DNA of 10,109 bases, taken from the NCBI GenBank assembly GCA_947169455.1, contig CAMVPV010000018.1, forward strand, positions 1 to 10,109, written 5' to 3'. The translations under genes and the position numbers were made by a program. Source of the DNA: an uncultured Clostridia bacterium. Lineage in GTDB: Bacteria; Bacillota_A; Clostridia; Oscillospirales; Ruminococcaceae. Under the pieces are notes generated by a model. The model was given only the letters and a program-made list of their open reading frames with translations, was not told the DNA's origin and searched no databases. Positions 1 to 5,871 of this stretch are shown here, piece by piece (position 1 is the stretch's first letter; every line of letters begins with the position of its first letter).

Positions 1-9
1 CGCAGTGCA

Positions 10-44
10 TTGACATTCCGGAAAACCTGTGTTATAATACAGGT
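10..44 (+). promoter_or_regulatory. Consensus sigma-A promoter with palindromic operator over the -10 box
   Basis: TTGACA at 10-15 and TATAAT at 33-38 are separated by exactly 17 bp, a full match to the sigma-70/sigma-A consensus. The -10 box lies between the arms of a perfect 6-bp inverted repeat, ACCTGT (25-30) and ACAGGT (39-44), giving a 20-bp dyad centred on the promoter. This is the usual geometry of a site for a dimeric repressor. Transcription would start near 45 and run towards the 3' end of mcrC on the opposite strand. No clear gene follows, so the product may be a small or antisense RNA or a short unrecognised ORF. Repressor binding is inferred from symmetry only. Confidence 0.75.
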
Positions 45-150
45 GAGGTCGGTGGAATAATGCTCGCTTATTTTTTTATCAATTCGGTTGCACAGTGCAT
101 TTATTGGCAGCAGCGGTCGGTGCCAATGAAGCAGATCACCGTGCAGCCGG

Positions 151-190
151 AAACACAAAAGGGGAATACCCGCAGGAACGGGCATCCCCC
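151..190 (-). terminator. Rho-independent terminator of the mcrB-mcrC operon
   Basis: Read on the minus strand, a two-part stem is followed at once by the T-rich run TTTTGTGTTT (160 down to 151). The stem pairs 161-165 with 185-189 (GGGGA/TCCCC) and 169-172 with 179-182 (CCCG/CGGG) around a 6-nt loop. It begins about 57 nt past the mcrC stop codon, where the end of this operon would be expected. A second perfect 6-bp hairpin (196-201 with 208-213) lies just before it in the transcript and may add stability. On the plus strand no T run follows, so I assign minus-strand function only. Confidence 0.65.
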
Positions 191-246
191 TGTAAGCTCC
201 GTATCTCCGGAGCACATGAACGATATCGTTTCTTTGCACAAGACGC

Positions 247-1584
247 TCACACAGCCGTCTGACCGCCGGTCGAATCGGCTTCGTCGGTGTATATCTGTGA
301 GAGCACGCTGCGCAGGCTTTCCTCAATGTTACTGAGGTCGATGAAGCAGACACGTCCGAGTATCTTTCCGTTGTCGCGGAAAACGATGTTCGGCTCCTTG
401 CCCCTTATCTTCTCGGTCAGCGGATATAGATAATATACCGTTTCCGCTGCGTATGATTCCTGCATATTATACGCATTGTAGATATCTATATCCCTTATGC
501 CGTAGTTCGTCTCCTTCTCATCGAGCGCCTGCCACTTCGCGTCGATGATAACGCGGTGCTTGTCGGCTTTTCTCGTGAGGAACATACCGGGCTTCTGCTC
601 GATGTTCGGGACGCGGCGGTTCATAACGGGGTATATCTTGTGCTGTATCTCAATGCTGAAATAGCGCTTGTCTATCACATTGCCGAGCTTTTTTGCGATA
701 AAGCAGTCGAAAAGCTGCTCGGTCGGGAACATGACGCTGTATATCACGTTTCTGCCCATCGCTATGGAAACGCCCGCCTTCATCAGAAAGATCTTCGCCC
801 ATATCATGGCATTGCGGTACTGTAACATATTTCTGTCGTCTATCGAGCGCGAGAAATCCTGCGAGTAATTAACGGAATATTCCACGCCGTCAAAGTTTGC
901 GATAAGGATATCTATCTTGTTTCGGGTACGCGCAGAGCAGGTTATGTTGCGCAGATATTTCAGCGTGGATTTTATAAGGCGGTTCTCGGGGCGGTCTATC
1001 GTGAATATATCATATATTACGTAGAATTTCTCCTTGTGGGCGAAGTTCTTGGTGGCGTGCTTCGCGTAATCGACCTTGCCCTTCAGGAAGCGCTCGTTTT
1101 CGAGCGTGGGGATATATGACTGCTTCAGACCGTTATTGACGATGAGGAAGCATTCATTTACGAACGACAGCACGAATGTCTCGAAAATATTCAGCTTTTC
1201 GGCAGCCATCGTGTTTATGTTGTAATTACCGAGGGGGAGCGCCTTTATGGACTGTATCATCTCCAGCAGCATATGCTTTTCGGAGAGCCTTGTGCCGTCC
1301 TTTGAGATTATCGACAGGTCGGGGAGCACCTCGAACTGTGTGCCGTCCTTCAGAACTATCGCACCCGCGAAGCCGTCCGCTTTCAGTATGCGTTCTTCAC
1401 CCTCGCCGGACGGCGCGAGCATATAATCCGGCTGTCCGGGCAGCGACGACAGCGGGTTTTCGAGAACGAAATCCTCCAGGCGCTTGAACTCGTGCTCGGG
1501 GATGGGTATGCCGTTCTTGTCGTCATTTCCCTCGATAACGAAGTGCTGACCTTCCTTTATACTGAAACGGTCTCTCTTGCCCAC
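247..1584 (-). CDS. mcrC: McrC-family nuclease subunit of an McrBC-type restriction system
   Basis: This 445-residue protein is the probable DNA-cleaving partner of the adjacent McrB GTPase. In the family, McrC binds the McrB ring, stimulates GTP hydrolysis, and cuts modified DNA with a PD-(D/E)xK-type site near its C terminus. The nuclease region is visible: LFDCF (a helix usually carrying an acidic residue), then KPGMFL, then IIDAKW with D348 and K350. The first catalytic acid is expected at the KPG position, but residue 333 is Gly (GGT), which may mean impaired or rearranged catalysis. E. coli McrC, from memory, has about 348 residues, so this protein has roughly 100 extra, mostly before the nuclease core. 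The start is GTG, supported by GAAAGGAG at 1593-1600, 8 nt upstream. It is the second gene of the operon, 97 nt after mcrB. Family call is confident; activity is uncertain. Confidence 0.85.
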   Translation of the reverse strand: MGKRDRFSIKEGQHFVIEGNDDKNGIPIPEHEFKRLEDFVLENPLSSLPGQPDYMLAPSGEGEERILKADGFAGAIVLKDGTQFEVLPDLSIISKDGTRLSEKHMLLEMIQSIKALPLGNYNINTMAAEKLNIFETFVLSFVNECFLIVNNGLKQSYIPTLENERFLKGKVDYAKHATKNFAHKEKFYVIYDIFTIDRPENRLIKSTLKYLRNITCSARTRNKIDILIANFDGVEYSVNYSQDFSRSIDDRNMLQYRNAMIWAKIFLMKAGVSIAMGRNVIYSVMFPTEQLFDCFIAKKLGNVIDKRYFSIEIQHKIYPVMNRRVPNIEQKPGMFLTRKADKHRVIIDAKWQALDEKETNYGIRDIDIYNAYNMQESYAAETVYYLYPLTEKIRGKEPNIVFRDNGKILGRVCFIDLSNIEESLRSVLSQIYTDEADSTGGQTAV

Positions 1585-1592
1585 AGTACCCT

Positions 1593-1600
1593 CTCCTTTC
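1593..1600 (-). promoter_or_regulatory. Shine-Dalgarno site that sets the GTG start of mcrC
   Basis: GAAAGGAG on the minus strand ends 8 nt before GTG at 1584-1582. The next in-frame ATG codons lie deep inside the protein, so this strong site favours the GTG start. Confidence 0.8.
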
Positions 1601-1627
1601 CTGTATCCATCATCAGAGGATAAGAAT

Positions 1628-1666
1628 CAAGAGGTAAGAAACAGAAAGTGTTATCCTTACCTCTTG
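1628..1666 (-). repeat. Perfect 11-bp inverted repeat in the mcrB-mcrC spacer
   Basis: Arms CAAGAGGTAAG (1628-1638) and CTTACCTCTTG (1656-1666) are exact reverse complements around a 17-nt loop. In the minus-strand message the hairpin begins about 14 nt after the mcrB stop. No T run follows, so it is not a normal terminator. A shorter alternative stem, GGATAA (1618-1623) with TTATCC (1651-1656), shares base 1656 and could compete with the main stem. Possible roles are RNase processing that sets the McrB:McrC ratio, or a protein-binding site. Confidence 0.7.
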
Positions 1667-1680
1667 CGTCTGATCTCAGA

Positions 1681-2691
1681 TCACAGCAGCTTGCGGTATG
1701 CTTCTATGTTCCAGTAAGCGTCGTCGTTGATCTCATAGGTATCATCGACATCGAGGAACAGCTCAACGTTCGGACCGAATACTCCTGCGTAGTCGATGGC
1801 AACAGCCTTTACGAACTGCTCCTCCGGCTTCTTGTTGTAGTCGCCGAGCACCCAGCGTATCTTCTGGTAGTCGCCGTAGAAGTACTCCTGCAAAAGCGGG
1901 ACTATCGCGTTCTTGAAGATATGACCGAGGATTTCGAGCTTGGGCTCGGTCATCAGCGGCATGAAGTACGCATGGCCTATCATGTGCTCTCTGTCGCAGA
2001 GTATCTCTATGCGCTTGTTTATGGTGGAGAGCAGCTGCATTATGTTCACGCCCTCTACCGATACATCCCTGAACAGCTCGGGGCGGGGCATCATCTCAAC
2101 GAAGTCGAAACGGCGGCGGATAGCCGAGTCGAGCAGTGCTATCGAACGGTCGGCGGTGTTCATCGTTCCTACTATGAACACGTTGTCCGGCACGCCGAAG
2201 GGCTCCTGCGAATACGCGAGCCTTACGCGCACTTCCTCGGGCTGACCGAGTCTCTTTGTAGGCTCGATGACGGTGATGAGCTCACCGAAGATCTTGGAGA
2301 TGTTACCGCGGTTTATCTCGTCTATGATGAATACATAGTTGTCATCGGGGTGGTCGCTCGCCTTGTCGCAGAACTCGCGGAAGATACCCTTGTCAACTAC
2401 ATATACCATTTCCTTTTTTCTGGTACGCTCACCGCGCTCGTTCATCGTTTCAAGAAAGATAGGCTTGATACCCTCTATGAATTCCTCGTAGCCCATGGAC
2501 TGGTGGAACGTGGTGAATTCTATCTGGTTGAAGTCATTCTTGAGCTCCCTGTATCGCTCGATCATGGAATTGTAATCCTTTTTCATAACGGCTTCTACGG
2601 GCAGTTTATAGATCAGCGAAAGGGCATAATTGACCGTATTGTAGGTCTTACCGGTTCCCGGAGGCCCATAGAGGATAATGTTCTTTCCCAT
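1681..2691 (-). CDS. mcrB: McrB-like AAA+ GTPase without N-terminal recognition domain
   Basis: This 336-residue protein is the motor subunit of an McrBC-type system: a GTP-binding AAA+ ring that moves DNA and activates McrC. Seen in order are Walker A GPPGTGKT at residues 9-16, Walker B FIIDE at 121-125 followed by INRGN, the McrB signature MNTADRS at 177-183 (sensor 1 region), and the arginine stretch RRRFDF at 192-197. These fit McrB better than ATP-using AAA+ relatives. E. coli McrB, from memory, has about 459 residues with Walker A near residue 201. Here Walker A starts at residue 9, so the modified-base-binding domain is absent. The start looks genuine: AAAGGAG at 2702-2708 lies 10 nt upstream. 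The form resembles the short McrB product of E. coli. Target recognition may have moved to McrC or to a protein outside the window. First gene of the operon. Confidence 0.9.
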   Translation of the reverse strand: MGKNIILYGPPGTGKTYNTVNYALSLIYKLPVEAVMKKDYNSMIERYRELKNDFNQIEFTTFHQSMGYEEFIEGIKPIFLETMNERGERTRKKEMVYVVDKGIFREFCDKASDHPDDNYVFIIDEINRGNISKIFGELITVIEPTKRLGQPEEVRVRLAYSQEPFGVPDNVFIVGTMNTADRSIALLDSAIRRRFDFVEMMPRPELFRDVSVEGVNIMQLLSTINKRIEILCDREHMIGHAYFMPLMTEPKLEILGHIFKNAIVPLLQEYFYGDYQKIRWVLGDYNKKPEEQFVKAVAIDYAGVFGPNVELFLDVDDTYEINDDAYWNIEAYRKLL

Positions 2692-2726
2692 GAAGTATGT
2701 ACTCCTTTACTACATTTACATTCCCG

Positions 2727-2768
2727 AGCCGCATCATCTGAAACGTTTTCGCTGTTCTTCCCGCGGCT
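2727..2768 (-). promoter_or_regulatory. mcrB leader hairpin with an AAACGTTT palindrome in its loop
   Basis: AGCCGC (2727-2732) and GCGGCT (2763-2768) are exact reverse complements around a 30-nt loop, inside the predicted mcrB 5' leader. The loop contains AAACGTTT at 2741-2748, a CG-centred palindrome of the kind bound by LacI/GalR-family repressors such as PurR. The flanking bases are not symmetric, so the operator reading is weak. Confidence 0.3.
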
Positions 2769-2790
2769 TCGGATAATATCAGATAATATA

Positions 2791-2819
2791 ATTATATATC
2801 AATTTTTGATTAAATTCAA
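2791..2819 (-). promoter_or_regulatory. Promoter of the mcrB-mcrC operon
   Basis: On the minus strand, TTGAAT (2819-2814) and TATAAT (2796-2791) are 17 bp apart. Transcription would start near 2784, leaving a leader of about 93 nt before the mcrB ATG. The -35 box has one mismatch to consensus and the -10 box is perfect. Other AT-rich -10-like words nearby make the exact start less certain. Confidence 0.65.
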
Positions 2820-2932
2820 TAGCATTTTTTGTTTTTCAGTGAACTATTTGTACAATTTTTCTTTGATTTATTGTTAATTTACCATAAAAACGGCGTCATA
2901 TCGGTTTTAATAGTAACAAAACAGTGACAAAT

Positions 2933-2973
2933 CGGCTTTCTCCCTTTACAAGCCGGCGCTTTTAATGTATAAT
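2933..2973 (+). promoter_or_regulatory. Pullulanase gene promoter with inverted repeat around the -35 box
   Basis: TTTACA (2945-2950) and TATAAT (2968-2973) are 17 bp apart, a strong sigma-A promoter with transcription starting near 2980. CGGCTT (2933-2938) and AAGCCG (2950-2955) form a perfect 6-bp inverted repeat that spans the -35 box, so a regulator bound there would block RNA polymerase. The predicted start site also shows that the ATG at 2978 cannot serve as a normal translation start. Confidence 0.7.
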
Positions 2974-3022
2974 TATTATGATTACAGTCTGCACGACGCC
3001 GACTACGGGAAGTGATTTATCC

Positions 3023-4969
3023 ATGTTTGAAGATATTGACGAAAAATACCGCTATGAGGGAAATGACCTCGGCGCGAACTATACAAAGGAAAATACGATT
3101 TTCAAGGTGTGGTCGCCTCTCGCCGATGAAGCGTCCGTCCTGCTGTACCGCAAGTGCATGGACGAAAAGCCCTACCGCCGCCTCCCCATGAGGAAGAACA
3201 AGCAGGGCGTATGGGAAAAGACAGCCTACGGTGACCTGAACGGGGTGTATTATACATACCTCTTCAACCACGACGGGCTGATGGAAGAGACTATCGACGT
3301 GTATGCCCGCTCGGCAGGCGTGAACGGCATCATGGGCATGGTCATAGACCTCGAAGCGACCAACCCCGCAGGCTGGCACAACTACAAGCCCGTTCGGCTG
3401 GATTCCTATACAGATGCTGTCCTCTATGAGCTGCACGTAAGGGATTTCTCCATCGACCCGAGCGGACACTTCTGCTATAAGGGCAGGTTCCTCGCTTTCG
3501 TCGAAAAGGGTCTTATAAACGACGCCGGCGACAGCGTGGGCATCGACCACCTCAAACAGCTCGGCGTAACTCACGTCCATCTGCTGCCCTGCTTTGATTT
3601 CCAGACCGTTGATGAGGCGGATTACCACCGCCCGCAGTTCAACTGGGGATATGACCCCATGAACTACGACCTCCCCGAGGGCTCCTACTCCACCAACCCG
3701 TTCAACGGAAAATCAAGGGTAGCCGAATTCAAGCGGCTGATACACGCCCTCCACTGCGAGGGGATAGGCGTCGTTATGGATGTCGTGTATAACCACACCT
3801 ACGCTACCGCCGATTCCTGCTTCACCAAGACCTTCCCGAAATATTACTACCGCCAGTGGAAGGATACCGGGTTCTATTCCAACGGCTCCGGCTGCGGCAA
3901 CGAGATAGCCACAGAACGCTTCATGGTGAGGAAGTATATCATAGACAGCCTTATCTACTGGGCTACCGAATACAAGATAGACGGCTTCCGCTTCGACCTT
4001 ATGGGTCTGTATGACATAGATACCATAAACATGGCTTACGAGAAGCTGCACGAGATAAACCCGAATATCATACTCTACGGCGAGGGCTGGACGGGCAGCG
4101 ATTCCGACCTTCCCTACGAGCGCAGATGCATGAAGCTCAATGCGCGCCATGTGCCGCACACCGCTTTCTTCAGCGATGACTTCAGGGATACCGTCAAGGG
4201 CGGCAACTTTGATGACCGCAGCCGCGGATATGTTAACGGCGCTGCCGGCACCGAGGATTATGTCAGGGAGATCGTATGCGGCAGGCTCGCACATCCGCAG
4301 GTGCCCAACCTCATGAAGTATGCATGGACGGATTCTCCGCAGCAGACCGTCAATTATGCAGAGGCGCACGACAACCTCACTCTCTGGGACAAGCTGTGCT
4401 GCTCCAACCCCACCGACCCTGTCGATGTCCGCATAAAAATGGACAAAATGGCAGCGGCTATGGTGTTCCTGTCACAGGGCATACCCTTTATACAGGCAGG
4501 TCAGGAGTTCCTCCGCTCGAAGCCGCTCCCCGGCGGCGCGTTCGACCACAACAGCTATAACGCTCCCGATGCGGTGAACAGTATAAAATGGAACAGAAAG
4601 TCAGAATATATAGATGTATATGATTATTACCGCGGGCTCATCGCGCTGAGAAAGGCGCACACGGCTTTCCGTATGCCCACAAAGGAACTCATCGACCGGA
4701 ACATGATATTCCTCGACAAGCTCCCGCAGCACGTGGTAGGCTTCATACTGAAGGGCGACTGCTCGCTCGAAGAGATAATCGTGTTCTTCAACCCCAACGG
4801 ATATGAAGTGCCGATGTATGCCTTCACCAAGTATGATGTATATGCCGACGGCGACCATGCGGGTACAGAACCGCTGTGCACCGTTGAAAATGAATATGTT
4901 CTCCCGCCGTACAGCACTATGGTGCTCGGAAAGCCGTATCCGACGGAAGAACAGCAGGAAAACTGCTGA
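3023..4969 (+). CDS. pulA: Type I pullulanase (GH13), cytoplasmic debranching enzyme
   Basis: This 648-residue enzyme hydrolyses alpha-1,6 branch points in glycogen, branched maltodextrins or pullulan fragments. An N-terminal CBM48-like segment (YEGNDLGANYTKE, FKVWSPLAD) leads into the GH13 barrel. Seen are the type I pullulanase signature FNWGYDP at 206-212, region I DVVYNHT at 253-259, region II GFRFD with nucleophile D325, region III GEGW with acid/base E354, and region IV HDN with D450. Length suits the family and there is no signal peptide, so it acts inside the cell. I place the start at 3023: an in-frame ATG 15 codons earlier sits on the predicted transcription start, homologues as I recall them begin near MFED, and GGGAAG lies 10 nt upstream. 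The stop codon falls within a small hairpin (4952-4968). The response-regulator gene follows after 57 nt. Confidence 0.93.
   Translation: MFEDIDEKYRYEGNDLGANYTKENTIFKVWSPLADEASVLLYRKCMDEKPYRRLPMRKNKQGVWEKTAYGDLNGVYYTYLFNHDGLMEETIDVYARSAGVNGIMGMVIDLEATNPAGWHNYKPVRLDSYTDAVLYELHVRDFSIDPSGHFCYKGRFLAFVEKGLINDAGDSVGIDHLKQLGVTHVHLLPCFDFQTVDEADYHRPQFNWGYDPMNYDLPEGSYSTNPFNGKSRVAEFKRLIHALHCEGIGVVMDVVYNHTYATADSCFTKTFPKYYYRQWKDTGFYSNGSGCGNEIATERFMVRKYIIDSLIYWATEYKIDGFRFDLMGLYDIDTINMAYEKLHEINPNIILYGEGWTGSDSDLPYERRCMKLNARHVPHTAFFSDDFRDTVKGGNFDDRSRGYVNGAAGTEDYVREIVCGRLAHPQVPNLMKYAWTDSPQQTVNYAEAHDNLTLWDKLCCSNPTDPVDVRIKMDKMAAAMVFLSQGIPFIQAGQEFLRSKPLPGGAFDHNSYNAPDAVNSIKWNRKSEYIDVYDYYRGLIALRKAHTAFRMPTKELIDRNMIFLDKLPQHVVGFILKGDCSLEEIIVFFNPNGYEVPMYAFTKYDVYADGDHAGTEPLCTVENEYVLPPYSTMVLGKPYPTEEQQENC
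4952..4968 (+). repeat. Small hairpin at the pullulanase stop codon
   Basis: CAGCAG (4952-4957) and CTGCTG (4963-4968) pair perfectly around GAAAA, overlapping the end of the gene. No T run follows, so it is unlikely to stop transcription. Read-through into the response-regulator gene is therefore possible. Confidence 0.4.
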
Positions 4970-5026
4970 GCTCCGATACTCTGACCCTCAAAAAATCTAA
5001 CCTCTGACAGGGAAAGGACGATTTTT

Positions 5027-5800
5027 ATGAAAAGAATTCTCGTCTGCGAAGATGAAGACGTTATCCGCGATTTCGTGGTCATCAACCTGAAAAGGGCAGG
5101 CTATGACGTTGTTGACGTGAACTGCGGTGAGGACGCCCTCAGGATATTTGACGAAGAAAACGGAAACTTTGACGTTGCCATACTCGATATCATGATGCCC
5201 GGCATAGACGGGTTCCAGGTGTGCAAGGCGCTCCGCAAGAAGAGCACCAACATCGGCATAATAATGCTTTCCGCCAAAACGCAGGAAATGGACAAGGTCA
5301 GCGGACTTATGCTCGGCGCGGACGACTATATCACCAAGCCGTTCTCTCCCTCCGAGCTCACCGCGCGCATAGATGCCGTTTACCGCAGGGTAAGTATGTC
5401 CACACATACCGAGTCCAAGTCGTCGGTGATCGAATCCGGTCCCTTCACGCTGAACCTCAAGAGCCGCACCGTTGCGAAAAACGGCGTGAACATCGACCTC
5501 ACACAGGTGGAATACCAGATACTCGAATACTTCATGAGCAACCAGAACACCGCGCTCGACCGTTCAAGCATACTCGCGCATATATGGGGCGATACCTATG
5601 TCGGCGCGGACAAGATAGTCGATGTGAACGTGCGCCGCATACGCATGAAGATAGAGGAGGATCCGTCAAATCCCAAGTATATCGCAACTATATGGGGCTT
5701 CGGCTACAAGTGGTCGGCAGGCGATGAGGAAGAAGAGGAAAACGGCGAACAGCAGAACAATTCCGACTTTTTCTCGGTCATAGGCAATCTCCCGAGATAA
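5027..5800 (+). CDS. OmpR/PhoB-family response regulator
   Basis: This 257-residue cytoplasmic transcription factor is the probable partner of the kinase encoded next. The receiver domain (about 1-120) has the acidic pocket E8/D9/E10, phospho-acceptor D54 in AILDIMMPG, the switch residue S82 in MLSAK, and K104 in DDYITKPF. The C-terminal winged-helix domain (about 135-235) shows LTQVEYQILEYF, then VDVNVRRIRMKIE (recognition helix), then GFGYKW (wing). An acidic and Asn/Gln-rich tail of about 25 residues follows. Such proteins usually bind direct repeats upstream of target genes after phosphorylation. AAAGGA lies 8 nt before the ATG. Targets cannot be told from the sequence; the downstream lipoprotein genes are candidates because of position only. 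Confidence 0.93.
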   Translation: MKRILVCEDEDVIRDFVVINLKRAGYDVVDVNCGEDALRIFDEENGNFDVAILDIMMPGIDGFQVCKALRKKSTNIGIIMLSAKTQEMDKVSGLMLGADDYITKPFSPSELTARIDAVYRRVSMSTHTESKSSVIESGPFTLNLKSRTVAKNGVNIDLTQVEYQILEYFMSNQNTALDRSSILAHIWGDTYVGADKIVDVNVRRIRMKIEEDPSNPKYIATIWGFGYKWSAGDEEEEENGEQQNNSDFFSVIGNLPR

Positions 5801-5812
5801 ATATGATTTTTC

Positions 5813-5843
5813 CGCTCCGTCCGGAATATTCCGGTACGGGGCG
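5813..5843 (+). repeat. Strong hairpin between response regulator and kinase genes
   Basis: Outer arms 5813-5820 (CGCTCCGT) and 5836-5843 (ACGGGGCG) form 8 pairs including one G-T. They enclose the 14-bp palindrome CCGGAATATTCCGG (5821-5834), with one bulged T at 5835. The stem is GC-rich and nearly continuous. It is followed by TTACTTTG, a poor T run, so it may terminate part of the transcripts or protect or process the message, lowering kinase relative to regulator. The kinase ATG lies 28 nt beyond it. Confidence 0.65.
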
Positions 5844-5871
5844 TTACTTTGAATAAAAAGGTCTTATATCT

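Larger units (their letters stand above)
1..246. other. Intergenic region downstream of mcrC, no convincing protein gene
   Basis: This stretch holds a plus-strand consensus promoter near the left edge, two hairpins (161-189 and 196-213), and the minus-strand terminator of the restriction operon. An open frame of 91 codons begins at 60 and runs into mcrC on the opposite strand. It resembles nothing I know, has a poor Shine-Dalgarno site, and its last third is only the complement of mcrC, so I do not call it. Three short words occur twice: CAGTGCATT at 3-11 and 93-101, CCGGAAA at 18-24 and 147-153, and GGTCGGTG at 47-54 and 115-122. The region could instead be the start of a small RNA or the leader of something not visible here. 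Confidence 0.5.
2692..3022. other. Divergent control region between mcrB and the pullulanase gene
   Basis: The 331 bp between the two start codons are AT-rich in the middle (about 2775-2880) and contain no gene. They hold one promoter in each direction, the mcrB leader with its hairpin, and a small inverted repeat around the pullulanase -35 box. The T-rich stretch 2824-2875 lies just upstream of the mcrB -35 box and could act as an UP element. Confidence 0.7.

Noticed and set aside
1..130. Mobile element end or duplicated leader, from three short words seen twice
   Set aside because: The words are 7-9 bases long with different spacing, and there is no transposase, terminal inverted repeat or target duplication. 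Chance is the simplest explanation.
247..2691. Restriction operon as a recent arrival by transfer
   Set aside because: Such systems often move, but codon choice and ribosome sites here look like those of the neighbours, and there is no integrase, tRNA or repeat at the borders. The window does not support a recent transfer.
1648..2877. Long plus-strand open frame of 409 codons opposite mcrB
   Set aside because: It is the mirror of the mcrB coding strand. mcrB has intact McrB motifs, a promoter and a Shine-Dalgarno site, while the mirror frame shows no recognisable domain and an unnatural composition.
2978..3022. Upstream ATG extending the pullulanase by 15 residues
   Set aside because: It coincides with the predicted transcription start and has no leader for a ribosome site. 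The added residues do not look like part of the enzyme.
3713..4369. Minus-strand open frames inside the pullulanase gene (also 3017-3628)
   Set aside because: They lie entirely opposite a gene with all GH13 motifs, have no promoter or ribosome site I can see, and are explained by the codon bias of the real gene.
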